DNA of 64,000 nucleotides from NCBI GenBank assembly GCA_003508835.1, contig PUFA01000211.1, forward strand, positions 620,001 to 684,000, written 5' to 3'. Position numbers and translations under genes: made by a program. The notes below the pieces were generated by a model that was not told the DNA's origin, did no database searches, and worked only from the letters and a program-made list of their open reading frames with translations. This DNA is from Eonycteris spelaea. Taxonomy: Eukaryota > Chordata > Mammalia > Chiroptera > Pteropodidae. Shown one piece after another: positions 34,936 to 48,060 of this stretch (position 1 is the first letter of the stretch; the number at the start of each line of letters is the position of its first letter).

Positions 34936-37900
34936 TGAACAAATGAGCCAATGATTTTCCTTTGAGTAATAAGCACATTTCACCAAAGATTTTCTCTATA
35001 TCTCAGGATTTCAGATACAAAATAGGATACTCTTAAATCACAATGAAGGTTCCCCAAAACTAACACTTCAGATATAAAGCAGTGCTAAATGTAGTCTTAA
35101 GTAACAATGAGAGTTTTCATTTCATTGTTTGTTTTTAACAATATGATAAAAATATATGGTACAAGCTGTTGTAAGAAATATGACTTGAAATTAGAGTCAG
35201 ATTTTCTACCACCCTTCTTTAAGCAAAGTAAGATGGTTAATAACAGTGGAGGAGTGAAGGAACAAGTTGGGGAAAGAGCTATGTAGGTCAGCCAACCTGA
35301 TAAAGGATACTCTGGTAAGACTACATTCTGCATCCATGGGGCAGCATCTTCTCGAAACTATAGCTGCCCACAATCCTGAGCAATCCCACAGACTGCTGTA
35401 GGGGAGGAATAACTTTTCCTCTGCCCTCTTACATTCTGTGCCTGGAGCCTTTGAAATAAACTGTTAAAAGATTAACAGGAGAAAATGCATATAAATTTCA
35501 TCTCATGTTGATATTTTTATGTGGATAGGGAGTGAAGGCTTCATATGAAAGTGAAAACTCCAAAGGAAAAGTTAGACTGGGAGACCTATATGTCATTTTA
35601 ACAAATGGTTATTGATAAATTGAGGGGACGTGACTAGGCAAAGGAAAGAGGTTTGGACACTTAAAAACGGATAGTGTAGGAAATGGACTAGGAAAATATG
35701 GGGAAATTAATAGAGTAATAGTTATCTTAGTTCAGTTTGTACAAGACTCATCTCAGCATAGACTCCTCATCTCCAGTGGATAAGAATTCCTTTCAGGCAC
35801 CAGAAGCACAACCTTTTTCACAAGAAATTTATGAACCTGTTTTAGGCAGAAAGGAGGGTAGAGAGCCTTCCTGCATTGCTGTTTCTCAGTTGCCCTCAGC
35901 GGCAAAATACTAAATGCCATAGAAGCTTATTCCCCTTCATTACCATAATCTGACTTTGGACTTGGTATGGATCTGTTTTGAATAGGGTACCTTTGGGGAA
36001 AAGGGGTAGGGAATATGTTGAAGATTGCTGCAATAACTAATGGGAACTCGCACATCTAAGAACAAGGGAACGGCACTTCTTAGACTGTGTTGCTGCAGCT
36101 AAAGGAGATAAAGTAACAAAACTGTGCCTGGTGTGTATAGCAAGCATGCTGCATCAATTAGCTATTGTTGGGTGAAGAGCATTTGAGGTTGACTGTGCTG
36201 CTCTGTAAATAGCCTTTAATGAATGAGGACTTGCCTTTTGGAACTGTTGCCACAAGACCCAGGACCTGCATGTTCATCCTCAAGCCTCTGCTTGGGTAGA
36301 AGACCAGCATTTCCCAAAATGTAATGGGTGTTATTGACAGTGGGCAGAGGTTCTGAATTTAGGTGCCTAACTTTCTCTTCTCACATTTCAGAGTTTCTTC
36401 ACTAGTATTTTCACATAACGCATGTTGGGCAAGGCTGGTCCATGTGTCAGATAGGATTTTCACCTGCTTTGGCTCTTGAAAGCACAGCTAGGCAACTGCA
36501 AGGTCCAATGCACATCTTCCAGATCTCCCATTTTATGCCCCACTGTCGATCATATAATGAGACCTTATTTCTAGGAAACACACATTTGCAAAAGAATACA
36601 GTGAGTAGAGCTTCCCGACTGAATCTCAGTGTGTGGAACATGGACCAATAGGCTAGGGCTCCTCTTTTTGTGTTAATTCATTTTGTTAAATACAGTTTAT
36701 CACACTTGTGTGCCTTTTAATGCAAGGTGGACAATTTAAAAATTTTAGTAGGTAGTTACAGAAGATGGAACTCATTTAAGTTAGTCTACCCTACATTAAA
36801 CTGATTGTTAAATACCCACATCGAACTTGCCATTTGTTGCTTCTGGACAGGGCTTATCAGATCATTGAATTACAAGACAGGCCAAATACCTTCTTGCTCT
36901 GAGCATTTATGTGTATTGAAAAGCTGGCCTTAGATTTAGGCCAAGTAGTATAAGTTTCATGCAAATCAAAATGAAAGTGTGTTGCAGATTTCTGATCTCC
37001 GAGGGTTTTTTGTGCTAAAATTAAGTAGCAGTGAGTAAAGCCCTTCATATTTTATGAGTTAGCCCTGGTATCTACATCGTTATAGTCAGCATCCAGTTGC
37101 TGGAACCTTGAACCTAAGTGGTTAGATGAAGAATATCAAATTTCAAAAGAAAAAAATCCAGTAAGATATAGTGAAGTTTTATTAGCAATGCAGTGCATTC
37201 TTCCCCTGTCCTTCTTTTACACTCTAAGTATCCTGGCTCCTGTCAATGAAATGACTCAATTGCATTTCTGTCCCATGTCTTCCGACCAAAGCATGCTCTT
37301 AATTAAGTATCCAGATAGTATCACCAATTTTGAGAATCATTGGTATCCCAAGAGAATTTCCAAGAGCTAGGCCATCCAGTCAAGCAGGCAGTTTTGGCAC
37401 AGGAGCTCAATGTACTGATCATAAACATGGAAGGTTACAGGGATAGCCTGTGGCCAGGTTCCCTCAGCCACAGTATACCCTAAAGGGAGATGTAATATGC
37501 CCACAGGTGAAGACTCCTATTGCCAGTTCTATAGCAGAATGAGGAGAGTTTTATGTTAATCATCAGAGTTTATTTTAAGACTGCATTTTTTTAATTGACC
37601 TACCACGTATACTTTTCTTTTTTGATTTGGCAGATAAATGCCCAGTGTTGTTCTATTATTATTTAGTCAGTATTAATATGGAAAAGTAGTATGATAAACA
37701 GTAACAATTTTAAATGCAAACGAAAACTTTGCTCAATTTTCTTCAGCCTTAAAGTTTTCAGGTTCTTTAAAATATAATTAAATCTTAACACACAAACATA
37801 ACAGATGTTATAGAAATAAATTATGTAATTCATGGAAATTTTTGACCTACTTGGAAGAAAGACACAGTAACAAGTTATTTATATTATAAATGCCCAATCA

Positions 37901-39394
37901 AACAAACTTTGTTTTAACAAACTTTGTTTAGCACCCAGATCAAAAGAGCCATCCATTTAATAGAGTGCCTGGTATTTCATGCCTCGTGCTACTTATGACA
38001 TCCCAGGAGATATAGAAGTTAATTGCATTTTTAAATTCATAGAATTTTAGACTTGACAAGACTTTAGTTAGATGTGTCTCTTCTCTATGAAAGGCAAAAT
38101 TAAAACTTTCCAAAGGAGCTATCAGATTCTGTCAGTAAATCCAGGGTTTTGATTAATGTGTTCATTTGCATGAACTTACATATAGAGTTCAGAATCCTTT
38201 AACTCCAAGGAGGTAAAGTTAGCTAATGGGCTCCCTTGCCCTGGATTCAATCTCATATTCAGGAATTGAGGGAACAGAGACCCAGCTTATGCCTCGCTGT
38301 CCATTCAAAGCCAGGATGCTGAAGGGAAGTTCACCAAGATTTTGACCGAACTTTGCAGCTGCGGACTTTTTTATTTACCTCCTTGTTTCTAGTTTTCTTG
38401 AGGATGTTACTATGTACCTGAAATATTTTTATGTAGATTGTTTTTCCTTCTGAATAACCCAACAAATATTCTGTTGTTCATACATTCTAGGAAAGGGGAG
38501 GGAGAATTGCTCTGCATATGTTTTCCACTATGTGAATTATCCTTAAGATTATATTGATCACAGCTAAGTGACTTATCTGTGTCCTCTGTCCTTCCTTTCT
38601 TTCTCATTTATTCTTGCTGGTTACTAATGGCAGGAGGAAGGAATACAAGACATTTTTACTGGCTCCTTTGTAGCAGCACTGATAGGAAATTTTAATGATG
38701 AAGTTTGAGTTTAATGATCAAGAGGAATTTCCATTGTTCACACTTTATTTTCTCCCATAAAGTAAAAAATCCAGAATTCATTGAATATTCTACCATAGAT
38801 AGATATTGTCCATAAATTTTAAATCATTTAAAGGTCATGTTTTACATTGACTAGTTCATACTATAATTTTAAAATAAAAATTTAAAAATTAGATTCCATA
38901 ACCTTTTAACCCTATTACATGACGAAAGCTTGAACTTGCTTTTTTGATACTGGGTCAAGCTCATCTCTGGGGTCGGGTGTGTGTGTGGTGGGAGAACGCC
39001 ACAAAATTCCGACCCTGCCCAAAGAGTAACGGTGATACTTTTAAAAGAAATATGGCCACTCCATAAGAAGAGGCTATGTAGATATGAAGACCGTCAATAC
39101 TTGAGTATTATCCTCGTTTTTCACCTCACAGGAGTAATTTGAAGGACTCCACAAATTAAGGACATGTTCATCTTTTAGTCTGGGAGTATGTGAGGACAGG
39201 ATTTTGAATCTTAGCTGCAGCCACCAACTCTCAGATTCCAGCTTGCAGGGTGCTGCATTATCTAAAGAGCCAAGTATAAAACCAAATAAGAGAGAAGCCA
39301 GGACCTCACCACTGCTTGATCAGTACGCCTTTCTGCAAAACAGCTAAACAGTGTTTTATGTTTTATGCACGGCCTTTACTTTGTGTGTGTGTGC
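34936..39394. other. No gene; mostly unique intronic sequence
   Basis: No coding exon recognised. At 35340-35990 and 37360-37530 there is moderately G+C-rich sequence that has the feel of old LTR or repeat material, but I cannot assign it. Two adjacent 14-bp copies of AACAAACTTTGTTT lie at 37901-37914 and 37916-37929. Confidence 0.45.
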
Positions 39395-41650
39395 AACTTT
39401 TTAAAATTTTAATTAGTTTCAAGTATACAGTACATTGGTTAGACATCTATATAGTTAGTAAAATGATCCACCCAGTTGCTCCCTCCCTCCCCTAACTCTC
39501 CACCCAGCCAGTGTATTAGTGCTAATTGCATTCCCTGTGCCGTGCTCCTCATCCCCATGACCATCCATCAGCTACTAATTTGTACTTCTTTAACCTTTCA
39601 CCCCATTCTCCCAGCCCCCAAACCCCCTCCCTCTGGCCATCACCAAATTGTCCACTATATCTGTGAGTCTGTTTTTGATTAGTTTGTTCTTTTTATTCCT
39701 TAGATTCTGCATGTGAAATCATACAGTGTTTATCTTTTCTGACTTAAAACCTTCTAGATCCATCAAAGCATTATCTTTTTCCATCCCCTTTTCATATGTA
39801 GAGGTCTTGTTTTCTTATTCTTTCAACCGCTCTATCTTTTGGTTAGAGCACTTAATTCTTTTCCATTTGAGGTACTTGTTGCTAGGAATATAGTTATTAC
39901 CATTCTTTATTCCTGTTTTGATACATGGTTTTTCTTCTTAAAGAAGTCCTTCCAACATTCCTGTAATCAGGCTTGGTGATGATAAATTCCTTTAACTTAT
40001 TTTCGTTGGGAAGCTCTTTATCTGCCTTCAACTCTAAATGATAGCTTTGCTGGATAAATTATTCTTGGTTGTAGATCTGGGTCTTCATCCATTGAATATT
40101 TTTTACCAAGCCCTTCTGGCTGCATAGTTTCTTTTGAGAATCAGCAGCCAATGCTCCCTTATAAGTAATTCTTAATTTTTTTGTTGCTCCTTTTAATATT
40201 CTTCTTTGTCGTTAACTTTGGCATTTTAATTATGATGTGTCTTGGTGTGGACCTCTTTGGATCCTGATTTTTGGAATTCTCTGAGCTTCCTGGGTTTTAT
40301 GTTTATTTCCTTTACCAGGTTAGGGAATTTTCCATCATTATTTCTAAAAGCTGTTCAACATCTTGATTTCTTCACTTAAGCTGATCAGACGAATATTTGG
40401 AGCCTTAATAGTGTCCCATATCCTCCTTAAATTATTTTTATAGTCTTGGCATCTTTTTCTTGCCATTCTGATTGAGTGTTCTGATTGGCTCCTGTCCTCT
40501 AGATAGGGCATTTGATCCTTTCTTTATTCACTTTGCTTATTCCATTTAATATACTTCTCATCTCAGATAATATGTTCTCGATTTCAGACTGATTCCCTGT
40601 TATAATTTCCATTTCCATTTTTATCTCTTTGTTGGAGTTCTTTACACTTCCCAAAAGTTCATTGAGCATGTTTATAACTAGTGTTTTGAACTCTGCATCT
40701 GTTAGATTACTTGACTCCATTATATCTGGATGTCTGTTCTGTTCTCTCATATGGATTCTGCTTTTTTCTTCCCATTTTGGCTACCTTCCTTGTCTGTTTC
40801 TATGTACGAAGCAAAGCTTCTAAGTCTCCCGGTCTTATTAGTGTGGATTTGTGAAGTAGGTGTCCAGTGACACAATCCTAAGAGGGGTTCACCTGATGCC
40901 ACATTTAGCTCAAGACTCTACCCTTCTGGGCCACCTGTTAAGATTCAGCAAGCAATCCACAGATGCTGTGCTTATAGTTGCCTCAAAAGGCCACACCAGA
41001 AACTGAGGCCACCTGCCTCCACCAGTGTGAGTCTCAGCAAGGAGCACCTGACTCGCTGAGGATACACCTGGATGTGACTTGAGTGAGGCTCGAGTTGTGG
41101 GAGGTGCGGTTTCAAGGAATCCTCTTGGAAGAGTGACCTCTGTTATCCAGTTGGATGACATCACGGCTATGGCGGTGCTGTGTCTGCACACTATGAAGGG
41201 GAAGGGAATAATGGATACTGATGGCAGTTCTGTACCATGCGATTCTCTCCTCAGCCCTCACTCCAACAATATCTCCCTATAAATCCCTGGTGCCCCCTGT
41301 GCGCAGCCTAATCAGGACTGGTGCTCAGAACAAGCAGGTCCATTGCCATGAAAATCTGCTCGTGGAAACAGCCCCTTTAAGAGGAGTCTCATGCTGCCGC
41401 TGCCACTACCACATCCTCCGTCTCACGCAGCTGCTTGGAACTGAGCAGTCCTCGTCCCACCTACCTACTGCTGTTGCAGGGTACTTTCTTGGATTTCTCC
41501 CTAGTTATATGGCTTGTTCATCTCAATTCCAGGCACTTTTTCCTTGCTGCTGCTCCTTGTTTCTGTCACAACTTTGATTTGGTCACCAGAGGGATGAACA
41601 GAGCTTCTATCATCTACGCCATGTTTTTTTTCTCTATCCTGTGGCCTTTA
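39395..41650 (-). mobile_element. HAL1-like element (LINE-1 relative with ORF1 but no ORF2)
   Basis: On the - strand, ORF1-like coding remnants (40823-39900) include a coiled-coil stretch with NQSEIEN and a C-terminal YPAKLSF-type region. These pass directly into a LINE-1-type 3' end with 'tccctccctccc' and an A-rich end near 39395. ORF2 is absent from between them, which is the definition of HAL1. The part above about 40900 is G+C-richer and would be the 5' UTR. The longest ORF1 piece (83 codons, 40499-40750) is a relic. Confidence 0.7.
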
Positions 41651-43734
41651 CTTTGATAAATTGGTTTACACTTTGAAATATCGTGTTTTCAACAAAATGT
41701 CAGTGACTGGGGATAGATCCAAGTAATAATTAGAAGTTCAATTTTGATGAATTATAGGTTAAAGATCTTAAATGTTTTCAAGCACCAAAAAAGAAACTTA
41801 GAAATGGTCCTGAACTTTCCTCCAGAGCCTGAGGGGAGCATCTACTATAGGGTGCTTGTGCCTTTCTTTCTTTCCATTATTTTATTAGTTGGGTGGTTTT
41901 TTGTTTTTTTTCACCTGACTAATACTTTTTTTAAAACTCCATAGAACCTTGCCGAAAATCTGCAGTTACATAAAATCGTTTTTTAGGTCTTGGTGTTTTG
42001 AATATACTTTTTCTTGTTTGTACACAATTTTCATGTACATTATTTTAATAGATATTTACCATAATTTATTTGACTGTTTGTTATTGCACATTTAGATTAG
42101 GACTTGAATCCCATGGAGGGGACTGGGTGGGGTGATGAGCCTGAGTTCTAAGAAGTAAGGCTTTTGGAAGATTGTGACCATGGAGAAAAAATTCCTAGCG
42201 CCATCTCCTTTGAGCCCTGGAAAGTTTTTTTTCTCTCTCGCTTTGCCCTTCTTTTACACTTATCTGTCAAAACTACAACTGTGGATTTACACAGACGTCT
42301 GTCTTTCTATAACTACACCTAGAGAAAAATCACCCAGTTTGGCAAATTGCTATCATCATACTGGATTACCAACCTAACTGTCCCTTCTCATTGCTGGGGA
42401 AGTTTTGGAGTCTGCTCATGCTCTCGGTTTCTGAAATGGCTGTTATAAAACCCTCTTCACAAACAGCTAGTCTTCTTTACTTTGTGTTTTTCTCATAATT
42501 ATGTTTCCTGATACATACCCCAGAAGCCATAACGTAAAAGAACAAACTCAGTTGCCTTAGCTAATTCTACTGATTTTATTTTTAATTTTTTGACACATTT
42601 TTAAATACCTTGTTTCCTGTATTCTCATGGGATACTATTTTGCCATTCTAAAATGTTAAATGCTTTTAAACTATTAAACTCTGCTTTTATTTCATTACTA
42701 ATAAGACTATGTAAGGCACTAATTTTCATCTGAGTATGACTTTGAATACATTCCAGAGATTTTATGTGTTATGTTGTTAATTATTTTAAAAACATTTTCT
42801 TATGCAGTGAACTTTTTTTAGCCCAATTATTATTTGAGTGTTTTTCCAAAAATTTAGGGTTTTTTTTTTCTCTATATACGTACTACATTATAGCCAATAA
42901 GTATATGCTGATGTTGTTCTTGCCAGAGTTACTGAGGACATCCTAACTGCTGAATTCACTGGGACTCTTTTCAGCCTTTGTATTATCCTTTCCAGGAATT
43001 GTGACAATCTTATCTATTCTCTGCTTATAAAGTTTGCCTTCTTATTCTCCTGTCTTTCCTGCTTCTACTCTGACCCCTCTGCCATCTCTTAATTATTGGT
43101 TTTATTTCTCCAGTGCTCTATCTAAGGCTAGCTTCTCTTTTCATTTTACTGCTTTCTTGGAACAACCTCACCTGTCTGCACAGTTTTGCCTCACTCTTCC
43201 TTGTCAGTGATTTTTAAATTTATTGCCAGCCTGGGCTTTCTCGCCTAAGATTCAAAACCACATTTCTGGTAGCCCACAGGACATATCCTGTTGTTGCCTC
43301 AGAATAACCTGTCTAAAAATAAACTTTTAGAACCTATTGTTTCTATCTACTAAAAACTTTATCCGTCCTTCCTCTTTCCCATGGCACTGCTTTAATTTAA
43401 TTCCCTATCATATATCTCACTTGGCTGTATGTACTTATCAAAGTATGTTTCCTTTCCTAATCTCTACTCCCACAAATTGTACCTTCTCTGCTGCTGCTGT
43501 TTATTGTGATATATTAGTGATTTTATTGTCACTAAGCACATAAAAATTATTAAGAAGTAATAATTATAATAATTTAGAAAGAATAAATTCTAGTAATCAA
43601 AAGAATTATTATTAACATGCTGTTATATTTCTTTATAGTTTTTCTATACCTATATTTTCCATAATTGAAATTATCCTGAATATAAAGTTATATCCTTTAT
43701 TTTAAAGAACTTCAGAGTTTATGGTTTGATTTAT
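41651..43734. other. No gene; AT-rich intronic sequence
   Basis: No coding exon recognised. Parts of 42530-42950 resemble very old LINE-1 sequence but cannot be assigned. Confidence 0.45.
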
Positions 43735-44830
43735 TTCAACACCTTTTACTAAAATAAATTCCAGAAAAATCAAGGACGTAAACATAAAAAGATAAAACAT
43801 AAAAGTTCTCAAGAATACATGGGCGAATTTTTTTTTATGATTCACAGCACAGAAGTCTTTTGTACGTATGATGTATAACCCAGAAGCCATAACAGAAAAA
43901 TTGATACACTTGACTACATAAAAACTGAACATTTCTACATGATAAAAATACACAAACATCATAAACAAAGCCAAATGACAAACCAGGCAAAATACTGCAA
44001 CTCTTCAAAAAAGGCTAGCTTCTTAAACACCTTCTTTGATAGGACTTACAAATCAATCAAAAGGACAAATCACTGGGTTAAGAAAAGGCAAAGGATACAA
44101 AAGACTTTAAACTTGTGAAAAGGTGTCAGTAGCATTGATCATAAGAAAAAAGTAATTAAAATTAAAATGAGATGCCTTCTTTCACCTGTTAGATTAGCAA
44201 AGATCAGAAAGTTTGATGACATGTGTTGACAAAGTGTTGAGAAACAGACATACTTATACATAGCTGGTGGAAGCATGGATTGGTACCTCTACAGAGAATT
44301 TTGGCAACATTATATCAAACTATAAATATACATATCCTTTGTCTCACCAATTCCATTTCTAAGAATTGATCCCACAAAAGACATGCTTGTGATGCTACAG
44401 TAAACAAGAATATTGATTACAGCATTATTTGTAATAGCAAGATTGGGAACAACCTACATATTTGTTAATGAAGGACTGGCCAAACAATATAGTTCATCCA
44501 TACAATAGAACACTATACAACCATTATGCATCAGTTCCATTTGTATCAATATGAAATGATAACTAAGATTCATTTTAATTGAAAAGTTAAATGTACACAG
44601 TGTGTTTAGAATGCTAATATACATACAGAGGTTTTAATATGAATCTAATTGTCTCTGGGAGACTACATATGAAACTGCTAGCTCTGATTGTATCCAGAGA
44701 GAAGAACTAAAGGACAAGAGTGGGTTGTCTGAGGGACAGGAATGAGAGGTAGACTGATATTTCTCCTTATACCTCTTTATAACTTTAAAACTTTGGCTTT
44801 TGTACTTGTGACTTCAAACGTTTTTCAAAC
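43735..44830 (+). mobile_element. LINE-1 (old L1M-type) 3' fragment
   Basis: ORF2 C-terminal remnants ('cagaagccataacagaaaaattgat', 'ctgttagattagcaaa', 'gcattatttgtaatagcaa.attgggaacaacc', 'aatagaacactatacaaccattat') run into a 3' UTR with 'ctgggagactacatatg'. Heavily mutated. Confidence 0.8.
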
Positions 44831-44834
44831 ATCT

Positions 44835-45370
44835 GTTTTAAAAGCTATATAATATCATAATTGTGTAGCCACCTCTCTGTTATTGAACAGGTTCTTTCTA
44901 TTTGTAATGCTTATAAATAATTCTAAAATGACCATCTTTCTTTATATATTTCTGTATATATTTGAGGTTATATCTGTAGGGTCACCAAAAGTAGACTTGC
45001 TGGATAAAAGATTATGATCATTATTATCTATTATTATGCTGTTTTCCCAAAAGAAGTACCAGCTCATACTCCCACCAATAGAATGTACGTGCCCCTTGCT
45101 TTAAAAAAAAAAAAAAAAAATCTGCTAATTTGATGGATAGAAAATTATACATTGTTTAAATTTGCATTTCTTTTATTATGACTGAGGTGGAACATTCATA
45201 TATCTAGATCCATCTCTAAATTTAGTCATTTTTTATGCTCACTTCTTGGCTCTTGTTTCATGCCGCTAACCCATTCATTTATTGACTGTGGTCCTAATGT
45301 CTTTTTACTTGATTTATTTATGTTATTTATATGCTAAAGATATTACTCTTTTACCACATTTGTTTCTAAC
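44835..45370 (-). mobile_element. LINE-1-like fragment, antisense
   Basis: 'agtagacttgctggataaaagattatg', 'accagctcatactcccaccaatagaatgta' and 'tttaaatttgcatttctttta' match the antisense of the LINE-1 ORF2 C-terminal region. A poly(A)18 run lies at about 45103-45120. It abuts an oppositely oriented LINE-1 piece. Confidence 0.65.
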
Positions 45371-45374
45371 TGGA

Positions 45375-45650
45375 TTAAGGACAAGTAGGAGTTAGCCAGG
45401 AAATCAAGCTGGGGAGGACACTCCGTGGACGGAGAGGGAGGGCTAAAGCAGAGAGAACTGAGAAAACTACAAGTCTTCTCACGTGGCTGGATTTCATGGT
45501 TCGTGTTGGAAGCATGGCTTGATGAAGTGGATTGACAAACAGAAGTATACTGTCCATGTTAATGCATTTGACCCTTATCCTGAAAATAAGGAATACCATT
45601 GGAGCATTTCAAACAGGGAAGTATGTAATCGGTTTTGTTTACAGCTACCC
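45375..45650 (-). mobile_element. LINE-2 fragment
   Basis: 'ggacaagtaggagttagccaggaaatcaag', then 'atttgacccttatcctgaaaataaggaa.accattggagcatttcaaacaggg', in antisense LINE-2 order. Confidence 0.7.
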
Positions 45651-46034
45651 CAAAACTGAGAAGCTTGGGTCTCCGAAGTGGGTTTGCTGATAGTAACTTC
45701 ACTTCCTCTCCACACAACCCTTCTCATTGGTCGCTGTCCTCCTTTTTAAAACAAACTCGATTATTTCACTTACTCTTACTGCTTATGTCAATAGCTTTTT
45801 CTTTCATAAAACTCTCAGCCACTTTTCTTAAGACATGCTTGGCTCTGGAACTATTTGTAGAAACACTTGAAGCAGTGCTGAGAGATAAGATGATCTTTTA
45901 AGTCTTTGTGATGCCAGAGACAATTTTTTTAATGCCTTTTCAAATGAATAACAACTTGGCTTATACCAAGTACTTATCAAAGATTGGATCGAGTTTATTG
46001 GCCTCTGGAGGAGACATAGCTTCGAGTTGAAAAT

Positions 46035-46230
46035 CACAGACTTTAGTCAGCTGAGTTTTAAACCTAGCTCTGCCATTATTTGACATGAGGTCTTGGCTTA
46101 AATATTTTAAATATCTTTGGGTCATAGTTTCTGAGGATTAAATGATACAATGTATATCTAGTACTTAGCACAATACCCTCTGCATGCTACCTGTGCCATA
46201 AATCATAGATATTTTGTTAGCCCTTTAGAC
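46035..46230 (+). repeat. MIR fragment
   Basis: 'gttttaaacctagctctgccattatttgacatgaggtcttggct' through 'tgaggattaaatgatacaatg..tatctagtacttagcacaatacc'. Confidence 0.75.
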
Positions 46231-46283
46231 CCTGAAAAAAGCACTACAAGTGACTGGAAAACAACCCTTTGTGGATTTTGAAA

Positions 46284-46315
46284 ATTGAAATCTAAGGAGA
46301 TACTTAGATTTCAAT
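46284..46315. repeat. Perfect 13-bp inverted repeat, 6-nt loop
   Basis: ATTGAAATCTAAG (46284-46296), loop GAGATA, CTTAGATTTCAAT (46303-46315). No run of T follows, and nothing suggests a transcription terminator. Confidence 0.95.
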
Positions 46316-46764
46316 ATCTGCTTCAAGTTTTTCTTTATCTTTTCTTAAAGTCTTTTTTCTCTGACCTTGGAGTTCAGGGCTTTTTAAGTGTCTTGGCATT
46401 ATCCTCTGGTTGTCGAATCTCAGCAAGTCCTCAATTTTTTATAATCACTTCTGGGACATTGTCTTCCATTATAACTTTAATTACCTACTCAGTTCAGTTT
46501 GTTTCACATCTGTTATTCATAGGTTAATACCTTTGCTTGTTCTGGAGGTTAGTTAATTTTGTTAACATTTTTCTCATCAACTCATTTAATTTTTCTGTTT
46601 TAGATTTCATTTTATAGTTTGTCCTCTACTCTGGTTTCTATAAAACAGTTAATTTTTACTTGCTTCAACTATGTGTATAATTATTCTCTAGCATTGCAAT
46701 TTGTTTTATGGGTTTCCGCCCCCCCCCTTGCTTTTCTTAAGTGGGCAAATGTAATATAATTGGT

Positions 46765-46960
46765 ATACTATTTATGTTTTATTTTTCTTTAACAGTTAAC
46801 TTATGAGGAATAATTTAGATACACTAAAATTCATCCAGTTTAAGTATACAGTTTTATATTTTGACAAAGATATAGGCCTGTGAAAACCACCCCAATTGAG
46901 ATAAGAACTGTTACATTACCCCCAAAAAAGTCTCCTTAGCCCCACTGTGTTTACTTTGAA
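46765..46960 (-). mobile_element. LINE-1 3' UTR fragment, antisense
   Basis: 'gaataatttagatacactaaaattcatcc', 'gtataca', then 'aaaaccaccccaattgagataag', the antisense of an old LINE-1 3' UTR. Confidence 0.55.
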
Positions 46961-47279
46961 TGGCCTCTGTTTCCTGTTTCATCTCTTTATACATAGATTT
47001 CAGCCCCAACCTGTCTCTGCAGACAATAACCTTGTTGATCTCCACTGTATTCATAGCACCTCGCATAGTGCTTACATAATAGGTATTCAATACATATTTC
47101 TTCAATGAATTCTCTTGGCAAATTTTGTAATCATTATCTTTCAGAGATTATTTCAGTTTTTATGCTACAAACCCTTTTCATTTTTTTTTTTTAGTTATCT
47201 TTTTGTGTTCTTATTGATTATTAGTATTTTCTTGATGGTCTTTTTATATTGTCTATGACATTTTGATAGGTTCTTCATT

Positions 47280-48060
47280 TATCCAGTTAATATTTATTGA
47301 ATACCGTCTCTGAGCCAGGCAGGCACACATAAATAAAATGATATTTTTATTAAAAATTATGATAATTTAAGTTACCTAAAATTAGTGGCCTATGTATGCA
47401 CTGAGTGGTAAACAAGAAAGATAAAAGTTCCTACTGTGTGGAATTTACATTCTAGCAGGAATTCATAAGGAAGCTTTCTTCTGTTCCTCACTCTGTTATC
47501 TGCCTGGAGTAATAATGACCTTCAAATTGTCCTTGAGCTTTCTCTCTGTTCATGTTGCTATCCATTTTATTATACTCTGCACACATAAACACATAGCATA
47601 ATCCCAAGGCTGTTGAATGAGAGTTAAGAGCATGAACTAAGATTTGGACTGAGAATTTGAGAAGTGAAAGATGGTTCAGAATGGATATAGAAGGTTGAAT
47701 CGGTAAGATCTTGTAATTGATTGAATATAAGTAATTAAAGGAAAGGAAGGAATTTAGGATGAATTCCCATATGTCTAACTGGACAGTTGGCCATATAAAG
47801 ACACTCCTACATAGGAAGGGAATACTAGCCATTGGGGGCAAAGGGAAAGGAAGGTGGTAACTTGAGTTTTGAAAATGTTCAGTGGGAGAACCTGTAGTGA
47901 GTATGGTGGATACCTTTTGTTGGCAAGTCCAAAAGCAGTCGGGTTCTATGAATGTAGAACTCAGAGGCGTAAGCTAGAGAAAGATTGGGTAGCCAATGAT
48001 GTATAATATATGACAGTTGAAACCTTGGGCACAGGTGCAGTTGCTGGAGGAGATTTTATT
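47280..48060 (-). mobile_element. LINE-2 3' half (fragmented)
   Basis: Starts with the reversed tail ('ccagttaatatttattgaataccgtctctgagccaggca', 'gtggaatttacattctagcagg') and continues with antisense landmarks ('ggatgaattcccatatgtctaactgga', 'agaactcagaggcgtaagctagag'). The 117-residue - strand frame at 47488-47841 lies within it and is not a gene. Confidence 0.6.

Noticed and set aside
40499..40750. An 83-codon frame with a coiled-coil look (NQSEIEN)
   Set aside because: It is a relic of LINE-1/HAL1 ORF1 with disrupted flanks, not a host gene.
42515..43890. A shared 'cccagaagccataac' string at about 42521 and 43877
   Set aside because: Only about 16 bases match, and the second is within a LINE-1. 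It is too short to claim a duplication.
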